Below are positions 42,420 through 52,000 of a stretch of 64,000 bases of DNA, piece after piece. The notes under the pieces are model-generated. The model was not told the origin of the DNA, did no database searches, and worked only from the letters and a program-made list of their open reading frames with translations. Every line of letters begins with the position of its first letter. The stretch's first letter is position 1. The translations under genes and the position numbers were made by a program. This DNA comes from Algiphilus sp022763315 (GTDB taxonomy: Bacteria; Pseudomonadota; Gammaproteobacteria; Nevskiales; Nevskiaceae), in NCBI RefSeq assembly GCF_965249985.1, contig NZ_OZ252280.1, one strand, 5' to 3'.

Positions 42420-44511
42420 ACCAGGTCTTCTTGCAGGCATCGAGCGCCTCCCCAAGGGTATCGATGCCCTTGGCCTCCAGCATGGGAATGAGCCGGACAA
42501 AGATCTCCGCAGTGACGATGGCGTCACCCAAGGCGGTATGTCGCCCGACCACCGAGACGCCGGTGCGCGCCGCGATGGATTCGAGTTGATGGCCGTCCTT
42601 CTCGGGGTAAAGCAATGCCGACAGCAGCAGGGTATCCAACACAGGCTGGTCGAAGTGAATACCCAGAGGACTGGCCTGACGCTCCAGAAAGCGCAGATCG
42701 AAGGCGGCGTTGTGCGCCAGCAGAACGGTGTCCTCGCAGAAGCGCGCGAACTGCGGCAATACCGATTCCGCGCGCGGAGCCTGCGCCAGCATGGCCGGAC
42801 TGAAGCCGTGAATGCGGCGTGATTCGATGCCAATCGGCTGTTTGCTGTGTACCAGCGATTCGAACACCTCCCGACTGAGGATGCGTCCCTGAACCACGCG
42901 GATGGCGCCGATGGCAATGATTTCGTCGCCGCTGTCCGGAGCCAGCCCAGTGGTCTCGGTATCAAAGGCGGTATAGATCAGTTCGCGCAGCGGGCGTTCG
43001 CGCTGGTCGGTCACACCCGTAGCCGGATAGAGATCGAAATCAACGAATTCCGGACGCGCTGGCGGTTGCGTAGTGGCTGCGGCGCTGCCAGCAACGGGCG
43101 GCTCCGCGCTCGGCGGCAGCGCGCTGCTGGCGAGCAGCCAGCGTGCGCCGGGCGCGTGCAAGGGCCAGCTTTCGCCTTCCTGACGGCGGGCGACCTGTCG
43201 CAGCGTGTAGGGCAGGGCGCCGTCTCCGCTCTGGACCCGCTCTTCCTCCCACGCCGCCCAGAGATCGGCGGGGATGGGTGCGCCCTGCCACTGCAGATCC
43301 AGCGCCACGAAGTTATGGTCGAAGCGCGACAGCCGGATGTGAAAAGCGGTCGCGGACAACTGCTCGCGCGCACGGGTGGCCACAAAGCGCAGCCCGGCGG
43401 ACAGCACGTAGCTCTCAGCACGCATCCATTCGACATCGGCAGCAATGTCAATGGTCACGTCGGCCTCCACGACGGGTTCTAGCCGCCGACGGAGCGCGTC
43501 GGTCAGCGTCTCCGCAGGGACTTCTTCCAGGGGCCATCGACGGCGTCGCTCTTCCTTTTGCAGGCGACGTAGGGTCGTCAGGTCTTCACCCAGGCGCAGC
43601 GTCTCAGCGTCGGCGATGCGCTCCAACTCGACCCGATCCTCCACGGCGAGATCGGGATGCTCGCGCGCCAGGGCAAGGGCTGCACGCGCATGGGTGGCGC
43701 GCAGCATGGCGTCGTTGGCGGTATGGCTGGCGGCTTCCTGTGGTCCGCGCTCATCCTGTTCCGGAAGATCCGCCGGCGTCATGCTGAGGAAGAAGCCACG
43801 CAGACTGCCCTGCGCCAGCGGGGTGAAGCGCGCGTGTACAAAGCGGCCGTCGCGGGTACTGATCGTGGTGCGTACTTCTGCCGCTTCCCCCCGGGCCTGT
43901 CGTTCAGAGAGCCGCTCCAGGCAATGCACTATGACGCTGCGACGAAATACCGTGAATACCGTGCGGCCCAGGCCGACAAAGCCATAGCCTTCGCGCGACA
44001 GCAGATCCTGCGCAACCGGGTTGTACAGCAGAATGCGGGCGTCATCGCCGCAGACCAATACCGCCTCGTGCAACTGCGCGAGCAGTGCGGCGAGCAGGTC
44101 GCGTTCGCGCTCCAGCGCCTCGGTCGCTTCCTGGATGCTGTTCTCGACGGTTCCGAGACGGTGCTGGAAGTATTCAGCCAGGGCATTGACGCTGCGCGTG
44201 ACTTCCTGCGGCGCTTCGTCGGTGAGACGCAGCGAGGGATTGCTCTCGCGCAACAGATCCAGCGCATGCGTCAGGCGCGGCACCATGCCCACATGCCGGC
44301 GCAGCAGGTGATGGGTGCCGATGCCGATCAGCGCCACGGAGCTTGCGGCAAGCAAGGGCAGGAGGGCGAAACGCGGATCCGCCACCAACACATCGCGGGT
44401 GGCGGGTTGCAGCGCGAACCACGCTGCCGCGCCAGTAGCGCACGCTGCGGCCACACAGAGCAGGCTGACCAGAAGGGCGCCACGGGTGGCGGGTGCCGGC
44501 AGGCGCATCAT
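42400..44511 (-). CDS. Membrane histidine-kinase-like module fused to a DEDDh 3'-5' exonuclease
   Basis: A 703-residue protein. Two helices (12-34, 48-66) are followed by a HAMP-like and coiled segment (70-140), a PAS-like domain (145-245), and a region resembling degenerate DHp and ATPase folds (265-465) without H-box or glycine boxes. The C-terminal DnaQ-like exonuclease (512-680) has all motifs: FDTETTG (516-522), HNAAFDLRFLE (600-610) and HTALGD (658-663), with D517, E519, H658 and D663 as metal or catalytic residues. VC0299-type exonucleases beside acs in Vibrio are an analogy. It is coupled by ATGA to the receiver gene before it and overlaps DUF294 after it. Confidence 0.85.
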   Translation of the reverse strand: MMRLPAPATRGALLVSLLCVAAACATGAAAWFALQPATRDVLVADPRFALLPLLAASSVALIGIGTHHLLRRHVGMVPRLTHALDLLRESNPSLRLTDEAPQEVTRSVNALAEYFQHRLGTVENSIQEATEALERERDLLAALLAQLHEAVLVCGDDARILLYNPVAQDLLSREGYGFVGLGRTVFTVFRRSVIVHCLERLSERQARGEAAEVRTTISTRDGRFVHARFTPLAQGSLRGFFLSMTPADLPEQDERGPQEAASHTANDAMLRATHARAALALAREHPDLAVEDRVELERIADAETLRLGEDLTTLRRLQKEERRRRWPLEEVPAETLTDALRRRLEPVVEADVTIDIAADVEWMRAESYVLSAGLRFVATRAREQLSATAFHIRLSRFDHNFVALDLQWQGAPIPADLWAAWEEERVQSGDGALPYTLRQVARRQEGESWPLHAPGARWLLASSALPPSAEPPVAGSAAATTQPPARPEFVDFDLYPATGVTDQRERPLRELIYTAFDTETTGLAPDSGDEIIAIGAIRVVQGRILSREVFESLVHSKQPIGIESRRIHGFSPAMLAQAPRAESVLPQFARFCEDTVLLAHNAAFDLRFLERQASPLGIHFDQPVLDTLLLSALLYPEKDGHQLESIAARTGVSVVGRHTALGDAIVTAEIFVRLIPMLEAKGIDTLGEALDACKKTWYARLRY

Positions 44512-44903
44512 GTCCCGAGCAGGATCTGGTTGAGTTGCTGGCGCAGCGCCGTCGGGTCAAAAGGCTTCTGCAGGACCGCCTCTGCGCCCATGGCGCGCGC
44601 TTTGGCTTCGCTGGCGGCCGTGGAGCGTAGGCTCAGAACGACCAGATGCATACTCTTTTTTCGGGCTGCGGCCATACCGGAGAGGTTGCGACAAAGGGCG
44701 AAGCCCCGCGAACCCAGCGCATCCAGGTCGATCAGCACCAGTGCCGGATGGATGGCTGCCGCCTGAGCCTGCGCGCTGATAACGTCGTCCGCCGTGGCCA
44801 CACTCAAACCCATGCCATGCACGATGAAGCGCAGGCAATACAACAGCGCGGGCTCAGACGTGACGATGAGCGCCGAGCGTGTGGTCAGTGGGGCAGCATT
44901 CAT
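44508..44903 (-). CDS. Stand-alone, partly degenerate receiver-domain protein
   Basis: A 131-residue single receiver fold. The strand-1 acidic pair is weakened (ALIVTSEPAL where DD/ED is usual). An Asp in LVLIDLDAL occupies the phospho-acceptor strand, and LQKPFD keeps the switch lysine. Low metal binding or phosphorylation-independent action is therefore possible. Its TGA overlaps the ATG of the kinase-like/exonuclease gene, so it could serve that protein or interact with CrbS. No output domain is present. Confidence 0.75.
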   Translation of the reverse strand: MNAAPLTTRSALIVTSEPALLYCLRFIVHGMGLSVATADDVISAQAQAAAIHPALVLIDLDALGSRGFALCRNLSGMAAARKKSMHLVVLSLRSTAASEAKARAMGAEAVLQKPFDPTALRQQLNQILLGT

Positions 44904-44960
44904 GGCGGGGTAGGGTCTGCCGGAGGAAGGGATCCATCCTTGGCAGTATGAAAGCCAGAA

Positions 44961-44986
44961 ACCCGCGAAGCGAGTGCTCCGCGGGT
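44961..44986 (-). terminator. Probable terminator of the porin gene
   Basis: ACCCGCG (44961-44967) and CGCGGGT (44980-44986) form a seven-base-pair hairpin; on the minus strand it is followed by TTCTGGCTTTC, a weak T-tract. It lies 43 bases after the porin stop. Confidence 0.5.
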
Positions 44987-45028
44987 CTGCTGCAGCGTTG
45001 GCGCGATGCCGGCTGGCACGGCGCCCGG

Positions 45029-46228
45029 CTAGAAGGCGTACTTGGCCGAGAACTGCAGTCGCGTCTGGTGGCCGTCGGCGCCGTTCTCCAGCTCGCGTTG
45101 ATGGAACATCAGTTCCCCGCCGATGGTGAAGGCGGTCACCGGGGAATACAGCAGGTTGGCCTGGGCGCTGGAGATGGTTTCGGTCACTGCTTCACCAGAG
45201 AACCGGGTCTCGTTGTCCGCGCTGAAGTAGCCCAGCGCAATATTGGAGCGCCAACGCTGGCTCCAGAAATGACGGTAGGCGACATAGCCTCCCATGGCCT
45301 GGATGGTTTCCAGTTCACCGTTGTCGTCGAGCACGGCCCCGCGCGCGGCATTCAATCCGAGATAGCGGCCGATGCCATCGCCGAAGTTGAACTGGAATCG
45401 GATGTCGTCCATGCCGAACTTCTGCCGGCCGGAGAGGCTGACGCCGTAGCCCATCGCGGTGTCATCCCCGGTATCCGCGGAATTGCCGGCGTCAATCTGG
45501 CGAACCAGACCGGCAAGGGTGAGCAGCGTCCGGTCGGATGCCACCAGCTGCATCTTCGCCGTGAGATCCGGCAGCTCGGATTGGTCGACGAAACCGCCCG
45601 CCTGTCCCGTATTGACGTTGCCTTGGATGGTGGCGTCCGGGTTCTCCAGCGCCACCTGCAAGCGTCCGCGCGTGTAGCGCACCATGGGCTGGCGGATGAA
45701 GGTCATGCCTTGCGCTGGTCCGATGAAATCAAGCAGATCCGGGTAGGCAGCCAATTCCATGAAGGTGGACCAAGTCTGACCGAGCAGCAGTTCACCCCCC
45801 GTCGGCATACCCCAGGAAACGAAGGCATGGCGTAGTCGTGGGTTGGAGCCGTTCACCAAGCGCTCCTCGTTGGCGAGATCGCCATCGAAGGCGGCATCGA
45901 GGAAGTCCAGCTCGATGAAGCTGGTGAAGCGGTGGCGGTCCGTGGTGGTGACCGTCTTGAAGTTGAAGCGGGATTCGCGTGCCGACAGATCCAGCGCGCC
46001 TTCGCTGTCACCGTCGCCCACAGGAACGATGGATGGGATGGTGAACTGTCGGCCGCGGTTGGACGGCACGGGGCCGACGGAATAGTTGGTGTAAAGGGCG
46101 TCCAGTTTGATGTAGCCCCCGAGCGAGAATTCGGTGTCGCCGAATTGGGCGGAAATGGCGCTGGCAGTTCCGGATGCAGCCAATCCGGAGGCAGCCAGTG
46201 CCGCGACGGCAAGGCGCTTGAATGTCAT
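45029..46228 (-). CDS. DcaP-like outer-membrane porin
   Basis: A 399-residue outer-membrane beta-barrel protein. The signal peptide (about 1-25) ends in ASA. The mature sequence opens with GDTEFSLGGYIKLDALYTNY, a DcaP-family feature, and continues as about 16 amphipathic strands to a terminal Phe. The final LQFSAKYAF is the usual BAM-recognised end. DcaP-type porins pass dicarboxylates and other small acids. Divergence from acs over a shared regulatory region suggests a role in taking up the same carbon source. ATG 46228 has AAGGAGA eight bases before it and was chosen over an upstream in-frame start. Confidence 0.85.
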   Translation of the reverse strand: MTFKRLAVAALAASGLAASGTASAISAQFGDTEFSLGGYIKLDALYTNYSVGPVPSNRGRQFTIPSIVPVGDGDSEGALDLSARESRFNFKTVTTTDRHRFTSFIELDFLDAAFDGDLANEERLVNGSNPRLRHAFVSWGMPTGGELLLGQTWSTFMELAAYPDLLDFIGPAQGMTFIRQPMVRYTRGRLQVALENPDATIQGNVNTGQAGGFVDQSELPDLTAKMQLVASDRTLLTLAGLVRQIDAGNSADTGDDTAMGYGVSLSGRQKFGMDDIRFQFNFGDGIGRYLGLNAARGAVLDDNGELETIQAMGGYVAYRHFWSQRWRSNIALGYFSADNETRFSGEAVTETISSAQANLLYSPVTAFTIGGELMFHQRELENGADGHQTRLQFSAKYAF

Positions 46229-46322
46229 GATGGTCTCCTTCGTTATCGTCAGATCAGTGCGCAGCAGCAACGCAGAACGCCTTTCGATGCTGAGCCGGCA
46301 CCGGTTGAGCGTCCATTAGCCA

Positions 46323-46349
46323 TTGGTCGAAGCTGGAGATTGCGACCAA
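46323..46349. promoter_or_regulatory. Inverted repeat in the porin/acs divergent region
   Basis: TTGGTCG (46323-46329) and CGACCAA (46343-46349) are a perfect seven-base inverted repeat with 13 bases between. The half-site core CGAC is shared with the candidate CrbR motif at 46381. It could be an operator for the porin gene or a second CrbR site. Confidence 0.4.
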
Positions 46350-46380
46350 GGAGCCGCCGCATCCGGGTTGTGCTGCGGCG

Positions 46381-46423
46381 CGACGAAAGTCGGATGGCCT
46401 AAGGTCAACGCAGCTTGTATAAA
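46381..46423 (+). promoter_or_regulatory. acs: Candidate CrbR operator and -10 of acs
   Basis: CGACGAAAGTCG (46381-46392) is followed after 25 bases by TATAAA (46418-46423). No -35 consensus is present at the proper distance, as expected for an activator-dependent promoter. The same motif and spacing occur before the symporter genes. Confidence 0.5.
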
Positions 46424-46470
46424 TGACGCGTTTTGCACAATTCATCACAGCGGCAGAGGAGACCCTGACC

Positions 46471-48420
46471 ATGACGGAACACGTCCATCCCGTGAAACCG
46501 GCTTGGCGCGATGGCGCCAAGATCGACGCGGCGACCTACGAAACCATGTACGCCCACTCAGTGAAGGATCCGGAGTCCTTCTGGGCCGAGCACGGCAAGC
46601 GGGTTGACTGGATCAAGCCCTATACCAAGGTCAAGGACGTCAGCTACGACGCCTCCGATCTGCACATCCGCTGGTTCTACGACGGCACACTGAACGTTGC
46701 CTACAACTGCCTGGACCGTCACCTCGACAAACGTGGCGATCAGACCGCCATCATCTGGGAAGGCGACGACCCGAGCGAGGACGCGCGCATCACCTACCGC
46801 GACCTGCACGAGCGGGTATGCCGTCTGGGCAGTGCACTACGCGCCATGGGTGTGGCCAAGGGCGACGTCGTCACGCTCTACATGCCGATGATCCCTGAGG
46901 CGGCGGTGGCCATGCTGGCCTGCGCGCGCATTGGCGCGGTGCACTCCATCGTCTTTGGCGGCTTCTCTCCGGAAGCCTTGGCCGGGCGCATTGAGGACTG
47001 CGGGTCGAAGTGGGTGATCACCTCCGACGAAGGGCTGCGCGGCGGCAAGAGCGTGCCGCTGAAGAACAACGTCGACAAGGCACTGGGTCAGCTCGACGGC
47101 GCCAGCGTGCAGAAGGTCGTGGTGGTCAAGCGCACCGGCGGCAGCATTGCCTGGGATGACAACCGAGACCTGTGGTATTCGGACATCACCGCCGCGGCCT
47201 CCACCGACTGCCCGCCCGAGGAAATGAACGCGGAAGACCCGCTGTTCATCCTCTACACCTCCGGCTCCACCGGCAAGCCCAAGGGTGTGCTCCATACCAC
47301 CGGTGGATACATTGTCTACGCCAGCATGACGCACGAATACGTCTTCGACTATCGCGAGGGCGAGGTCTACTGGTGTACCGCCGATGTCGGGTGGGTCACG
47401 GGGCACAGCTACATCGTGTATGGCCCGCTCGCCAACGGCGCCACGACATTGATGTTCGAAGGCGTGCCCACCTATCCCAGCGTCAGCCGCTGCTGGGAGG
47501 TGTGCGACAAGCATCAGGTCAATATCTTCTACACGGCCCCGACCGCGATCCGCTCGCTCATGCGCGATGGCGAAGCACCGGTCAAGAAGTGCAAGCGCGA
47601 CAGCTTGCGCGTGCTCGGTTCGGTTGGTGAGCCGATCAACCCCGAGGCCTGGGAGTGGTACTACCGCGTAGTGGGTGACGAGCGTTGCCCCATTGTGGAC
47701 ACCTGGTGGCAGACGGAAACCGGCGGCATCCTGATTGCTCCGCTGCCCGGCGCGACTGACCTGAAAGCGGGTTCGGCCACGCGCCCCTTCTTCGGCGTGC
47801 AACCGGCACTGGTGGACAACGACGGCAATCTTCTGGAAGGCGCCACCGACGGCAACCTCGTCATCCTGGACTCCTGGCCGGGCCAGATGCGCACGGTCTA
47901 TGGCGACCATGAGCGTTTCGTCACCACCTACTTCACCACCTATCCGGGCCGCTATTTCACCGGCGACGGCGCGCGCCGCGATCAGGACGGCTACTACTGG
48001 ATCACCGGCCGCGTCGACGACGTGCTGAACATTTCCGGTCACCGCATGGGAACAGCCGAAGTGGAATCCGCGCTGGTTGCCCATCCTCAGGTGGCAGAAG
48101 CCGCAGTGGTCGGCTATCCGCACGATCTCAAGGGCCAGGGCATCTATGCGTATGTGCTCCTGGTCGCTGGCGCAGAGCCTTCGGCCGAACTGGAGAAGGA
48201 GCTGGTCAAGCAGGTGCGCAGCGAAATCGGTCCGATCGCCTCGCCGGACGTGCTGCATTTCACCCCGGGTTTGCCCAAGACACGCTCGGGCAAGATCATG
48301 CGCCGCATCCTGCGCAAGATCGCCGAGGGGGAGTATGGCGCACTGGGCGATACCTCCACGCTGGCCGATCCGGGTGTGGTTGATACACTCGTTGAGGAAT
48401 CCAAAGCGCGTACGGCTTGA
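46471..48420 (+). CDS. acs: Acetyl-CoA synthetase
   Basis: A 649-residue AMP-forming enzyme converting acetate, ATP and CoA to acetyl-CoA. It has LFILYTSGSTGKPKGV (P-loop-like A3 motif), the DTWWQTETGG acetate-site motif, YFTGDGARRDQDGYYWITGRVDD (positions about 510-532) and PKTRSGKIMRR with K608, the lysine acetylated in Acs. Length matches E. coli Acs (652). ATG 46471 follows AGGAGA and is preferred to an upstream in-frame start. The crbR ATG overlaps the stop, so synthesis of the enzyme and of its probable activator is linked. Confidence 0.97.
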   Translation: MTEHVHPVKPAWRDGAKIDAATYETMYAHSVKDPESFWAEHGKRVDWIKPYTKVKDVSYDASDLHIRWFYDGTLNVAYNCLDRHLDKRGDQTAIIWEGDDPSEDARITYRDLHERVCRLGSALRAMGVAKGDVVTLYMPMIPEAAVAMLACARIGAVHSIVFGGFSPEALAGRIEDCGSKWVITSDEGLRGGKSVPLKNNVDKALGQLDGASVQKVVVVKRTGGSIAWDDNRDLWYSDITAAASTDCPPEEMNAEDPLFILYTSGSTGKPKGVLHTTGGYIVYASMTHEYVFDYREGEVYWCTADVGWVTGHSYIVYGPLANGATTLMFEGVPTYPSVSRCWEVCDKHQVNIFYTAPTAIRSLMRDGEAPVKKCKRDSLRVLGSVGEPINPEAWEWYYRVVGDERCPIVDTWWQTETGGILIAPLPGATDLKAGSATRPFFGVQPALVDNDGNLLEGATDGNLVILDSWPGQMRTVYGDHERFVTTYFTTYPGRYFTGDGARRDQDGYYWITGRVDDVLNISGHRMGTAEVESALVAHPQVAEAAVVGYPHDLKGQGIYAYVLLVAGAEPSAELEKELVKQVRSEIGPIASPDVLHFTPGLPKTRSGKIMRRILRKIAEGEYGALGDTSTLADPGVVDTLVEESKARTA

Positions 48421-49091
48421 TGAATGAGAGCGGCGGCGTCCTGATCATCGCGGATGATCACCCACTGTTTCGCGCAGCTATGCGCGAGACCGTGGGGCGG
48501 ATGCTGCCCGATGCCGACGTCCTGGAGGCCCACGACATGAAGGGCCTGGAAGCCGTCACTGCGGCGCATCCCGAAGCCGATCTCGTGTTGCTCGATCTGC
48601 ACATGCCGGGGGCGCTCGGTTTTTCTTCGCTGGTCTATCTGCGCAGTCATTTTCCGAGCATCCCCGTCGTCGTGGTTTCGGCACTGGAATCCATGGAAGT
48701 CATTCAGCGCGCGATGGATTTCGGTGCCTCGGGATTCATCCCCAAGTCCGCCAGCCTGGATACCATCGCCGAGGCCATCACGACGGTGCGTGAGGGAAGC
48801 CTGTGGTTTCCCGAGCAGGTCTCGGATAACGGTGAGGATGCCGAACTCGCCGAGCGTCTATCCAGCCTCACACCGCAGCAATTCCGCGTGCTGATGATGG
48901 TTGCGGACGGTCTGCTCAACAAGCAGATCGCCTATGAGCTTGAAGTCTCGGAAGCCACCGTCAAGGCGCATGTTACGGCGATCCTGCGCAAGCTCGGGTT
49001 GTATCGGCGCACGCAGGCGGCGGTCATTGCTGAGCGTCTGCAGGTCCATCAGCCGCGCGTGGACGGGAACGCCGCGGCAACATCCGGCTGA
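48420..49091 (+). CDS. crbR: CrbR-type LuxR-family response regulator
   Basis: A 223-residue NarL/LuxR-type regulator. The receiver domain (5-125) has D12/D13, phospho-acceptor D59 in LVLLDLHMPG and K109 in FIPKS. The HTH domain (148-208) has LTPQQFRVLMMVADGLLNKQIA and SEATVKAHVTAILRKLG. CrbR in Vibrio and its Pseudomonas counterparts activate acs under control of the symporter-type kinase CrbS. Here all three genes are together, which makes the assignment firm. The 3' 68 bases overlap the 3' end of crbS on the other strand. Confidence 0.9.
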   Translation: MNESGGVLIIADDHPLFRAAMRETVGRMLPDADVLEAHDMKGLEAVTAAHPEADLVLLDLHMPGALGFSSLVYLRSHFPSIPVVVVSALESMEVIQRAMDFGASGFIPKSASLDTIAEAITTVREGSLWFPEQVSDNGEDAELAERLSSLTPQQFRVLMMVADGLLNKQIAYELEVSEATVKAHVTAILRKLGLYRRTQAAVIAERLQVHQPRVDGNAAATSG

Positions 49092-52000
49092 GCAGGGCGC
49101 GCAGCGCGGCAGGCTTGACCGGCTTGGTGAGGAAGCGAAGCGCGGCTTCGTTGGCCGCCCCGCGCGCTTCCATCGACCGGTCTGCGGTGACGAGCACCGT
49201 CGGGGGCGAATGGCTCCAATGCGTGCACAGCTGACGGTAGGCGTCGATCCCGGTGCCCTCGTCCAAGTGGTAGTCGACCAGCAGGGCATCTGGGGGCGTG
49301 GGCGATACACGGAGCGCTTCAGCGGCGTCGTGTGCGGTGGCCACCACGCATCCCCAGCGTTCGAGCAGGGCGCGGGTCGCCGCCAGCGTGTGGGCGTCAT
49401 TGTCGACGCACAGAATCCGCGCACCTTCCAGGCCAAGATCTGCGCTGGGGGTAACAGCCGGCGCTGCGCGCTGCGTTTGTTCACGCTGCAGGCTGCGCTG
49501 TACCTTCAGGCGAAAAACCGAGCCACGACCGGGGTTCGAATCCATGCGCAATTCGTGCCCCAGCAACGAGGCCATACGCTCGCTGATGGCGAGGCCAAGG
49601 CCCAAGCCGCGTTCACCATCGGCCTGTCCTGGATTGAGGCGCTTGAACTCCTCGAAGATCTCCTGACGCTTGTCCTCGGGTATGCCGGGGCCGGTGTCGT
49701 ACACCTCGATCAGGACATGGTCCGCGCGAGGCCGGCATCCCAGCAGCACGCCGCCACGCTGGGTATAGCGCAACGCGTTGGTCAGCAGGTTGCGAATGAT
49801 GCGGCGGAGCAGCAGCGCATCAGTGAGCACGAGGGCATCCGTGCTCCGCAGGCGCATTTGCAGCCCGCGTTCCTGGGCGATGGCGGATGACTCGGCAGCC
49901 AGTTCTTCGAGAACGGGGCGGAGGGAGACCGTCCCCCAGCTGACCTTCTGTGCACCGGCATCCAGTCGAGAGATGTCCGACAGGCCCTCCAGCATCTGTT
50001 CGATGGATGCCAGCGATCGGCTGATGTTGTGGGCGGCGGCGCGCACGTTGGCGTCACTGGCCTGCTCGATGGTGTGGTTGAACAGCCGCGCGGCGTTGAG
50101 CGGTTGGGCCATGTCGTGCGTCGTAGCTGCAAGAAAGCGGGTCTTGGACTGATTGGCGCGCTCGGCATCGGCCCGCGCGCGCCGCGCCTCCGCCTCGGCC
50201 GCGGCGCGGGCGCGATTTTCGCTGCGCAAGGCCTGATTGGTGTCGACCAGTGCGCGGGTCCGATCCGCCACCCGTTCTTCCAATTCCTCGTTGACCTGCT
50301 GCAGCATGGCTTCCGCGCGCTTGTAGGCGGTGACATCCGAGAAGGTGGTCACAAAGCCCCCGCCGGGCATCGGGTTGCCCGTGATCTCCAACACCCGTCC
50401 GTTGGGCATGGTGCGCTCGTGGCGATAGGCTGTGCCCCGGCGCAGATGGGTCAGGCGGCGCTGCACCAGCGTGTCCGGATCACCCTCGCCCATGAGCCCC
50501 AGCTGGGCGTTGTGGCGTACCAGCTGCTCCACCGGCGTACCTTCACACAGCAGATGGTCGGGGAACTGGAAGAGCCGCGTGTAGGCGTCGTTCCAGGCGA
50601 TCAGCCGCAGGGCGCCGTCGATGACGCTGACGCCCTGATCCATGTGGTCAAGCGTGGCGTGCAGCAGGTCGCGGTTGAAGCGCACCGCCCGGGAGGTCTG
50701 CTCGATGATGTCGATGACCTCGCCGGTGCCGGGCCGGCGCAGCCGTTCAATCAGTACCCGCGCTGAGGAGGCGCCCAGAGCGCTTGCCAGCCCGGCTTCG
50801 CAGAAGCGGATGAAGGCGGCATCGGCCGAGCCGCGCATCCGCCAAGGCGACTGCGTGTGTTTGCCATACTCGGTGAGCAGCGCGCGTGTGCGTTCGGTTC
50901 CGAAGAAGCGCTCCAGCAGAACCACCAGATCGCTGACGCTGATGCCACCCGCCGGACGCGGTGCAGCGTCTTCCTCCGGAACGTGAAACCCCATCAGCCG
51001 GGCGGTGTGGACCTGTTCGGTCAGAGAAGGAGCGGACAACAGCGAGCCCAATACGTGCAGGGAGATATGCGCGGCAAAGCTGAGTGTCGTGCCGTGCATG
51101 AGAACCTCTTCTGCACTGAGCCGAGGCACCGCTTCCGGATACAACAAGGGCAGCAGGGTGGTTACCGCCCACGTCCCGGTGCCACCGATGAGCCCGACAA
51201 TCGCGCCGCGCCGATTGCTGCGCGGCCAGACAATGCCGGCGATGACGGGTGGTGCCAGATGCGCAATGGCGCTGAAGCTGAGCAAGCCGATCATCGCCAG
51301 TGGCAGCTGCGTCAGCATCAGACGGTCGATCAGCCAGGCGGCGAACAGCAGTCCGACGATGGCCAGACGCCGCACCCGCAGCAGCAGGGCACCAAGATCC
51401 TGCTCGGCTCGCTGGTAGCCTTTGCCGCGCAGCAGTCCTGGGAGGATGATCTCGTTGCTGAGCATGGTCGCCAGTGCCACGCAGGATACGATGACCATGC
51501 CGGTGGCTGCGGAAAAGCCGCCGAGGAAAGCCAGCAGCGTGACCCAGGGGCTCCCGAGTGCCTGTGGCAGCGCCAGCACGTATTGGTCCGCGTGCGTTGC
51601 CCCCACGAAGCGCTCTCCGGCGGCCGCCAACGGCAGCACGAAGGCCGCGAACACCAGCAGATAGGCGGGAAACAGCCAGCGCGCGCGGGCCAGTTCCTTT
51701 CCGCCCTTGTGTTCCACCACCATGATGTGGAACTGGCGCGGCAGAACGATCACGGCCGCCCCAGCCAGGGCCGTCTGCAACCAGAAGGACGACGATCCGA
51801 AGGTCGCGAGGTCAAGGGTGGGCAGAGCTGCCACGGCTTGCGTGCCCGCTTCCATACCCCCTAGGGACCAGAGCGCAAAGAGTCCGACCACGATGAAGGC
51901 GATGAGCTTCAATGCCGATTCCGCGGCGACCGCGGTCACCAGGCCGTGATGACTCTCGGTACTCGCGATGTGGCGGGTGCCGAACAGCATGGTGAAACCG

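Noticed and set aside
46837..48258. Open frame of 473 codons antisense to acs
   Set aside because: Its residue composition is His/Arg/Gly/Ala-rich shadow sequence and acs is certain on the other strand.
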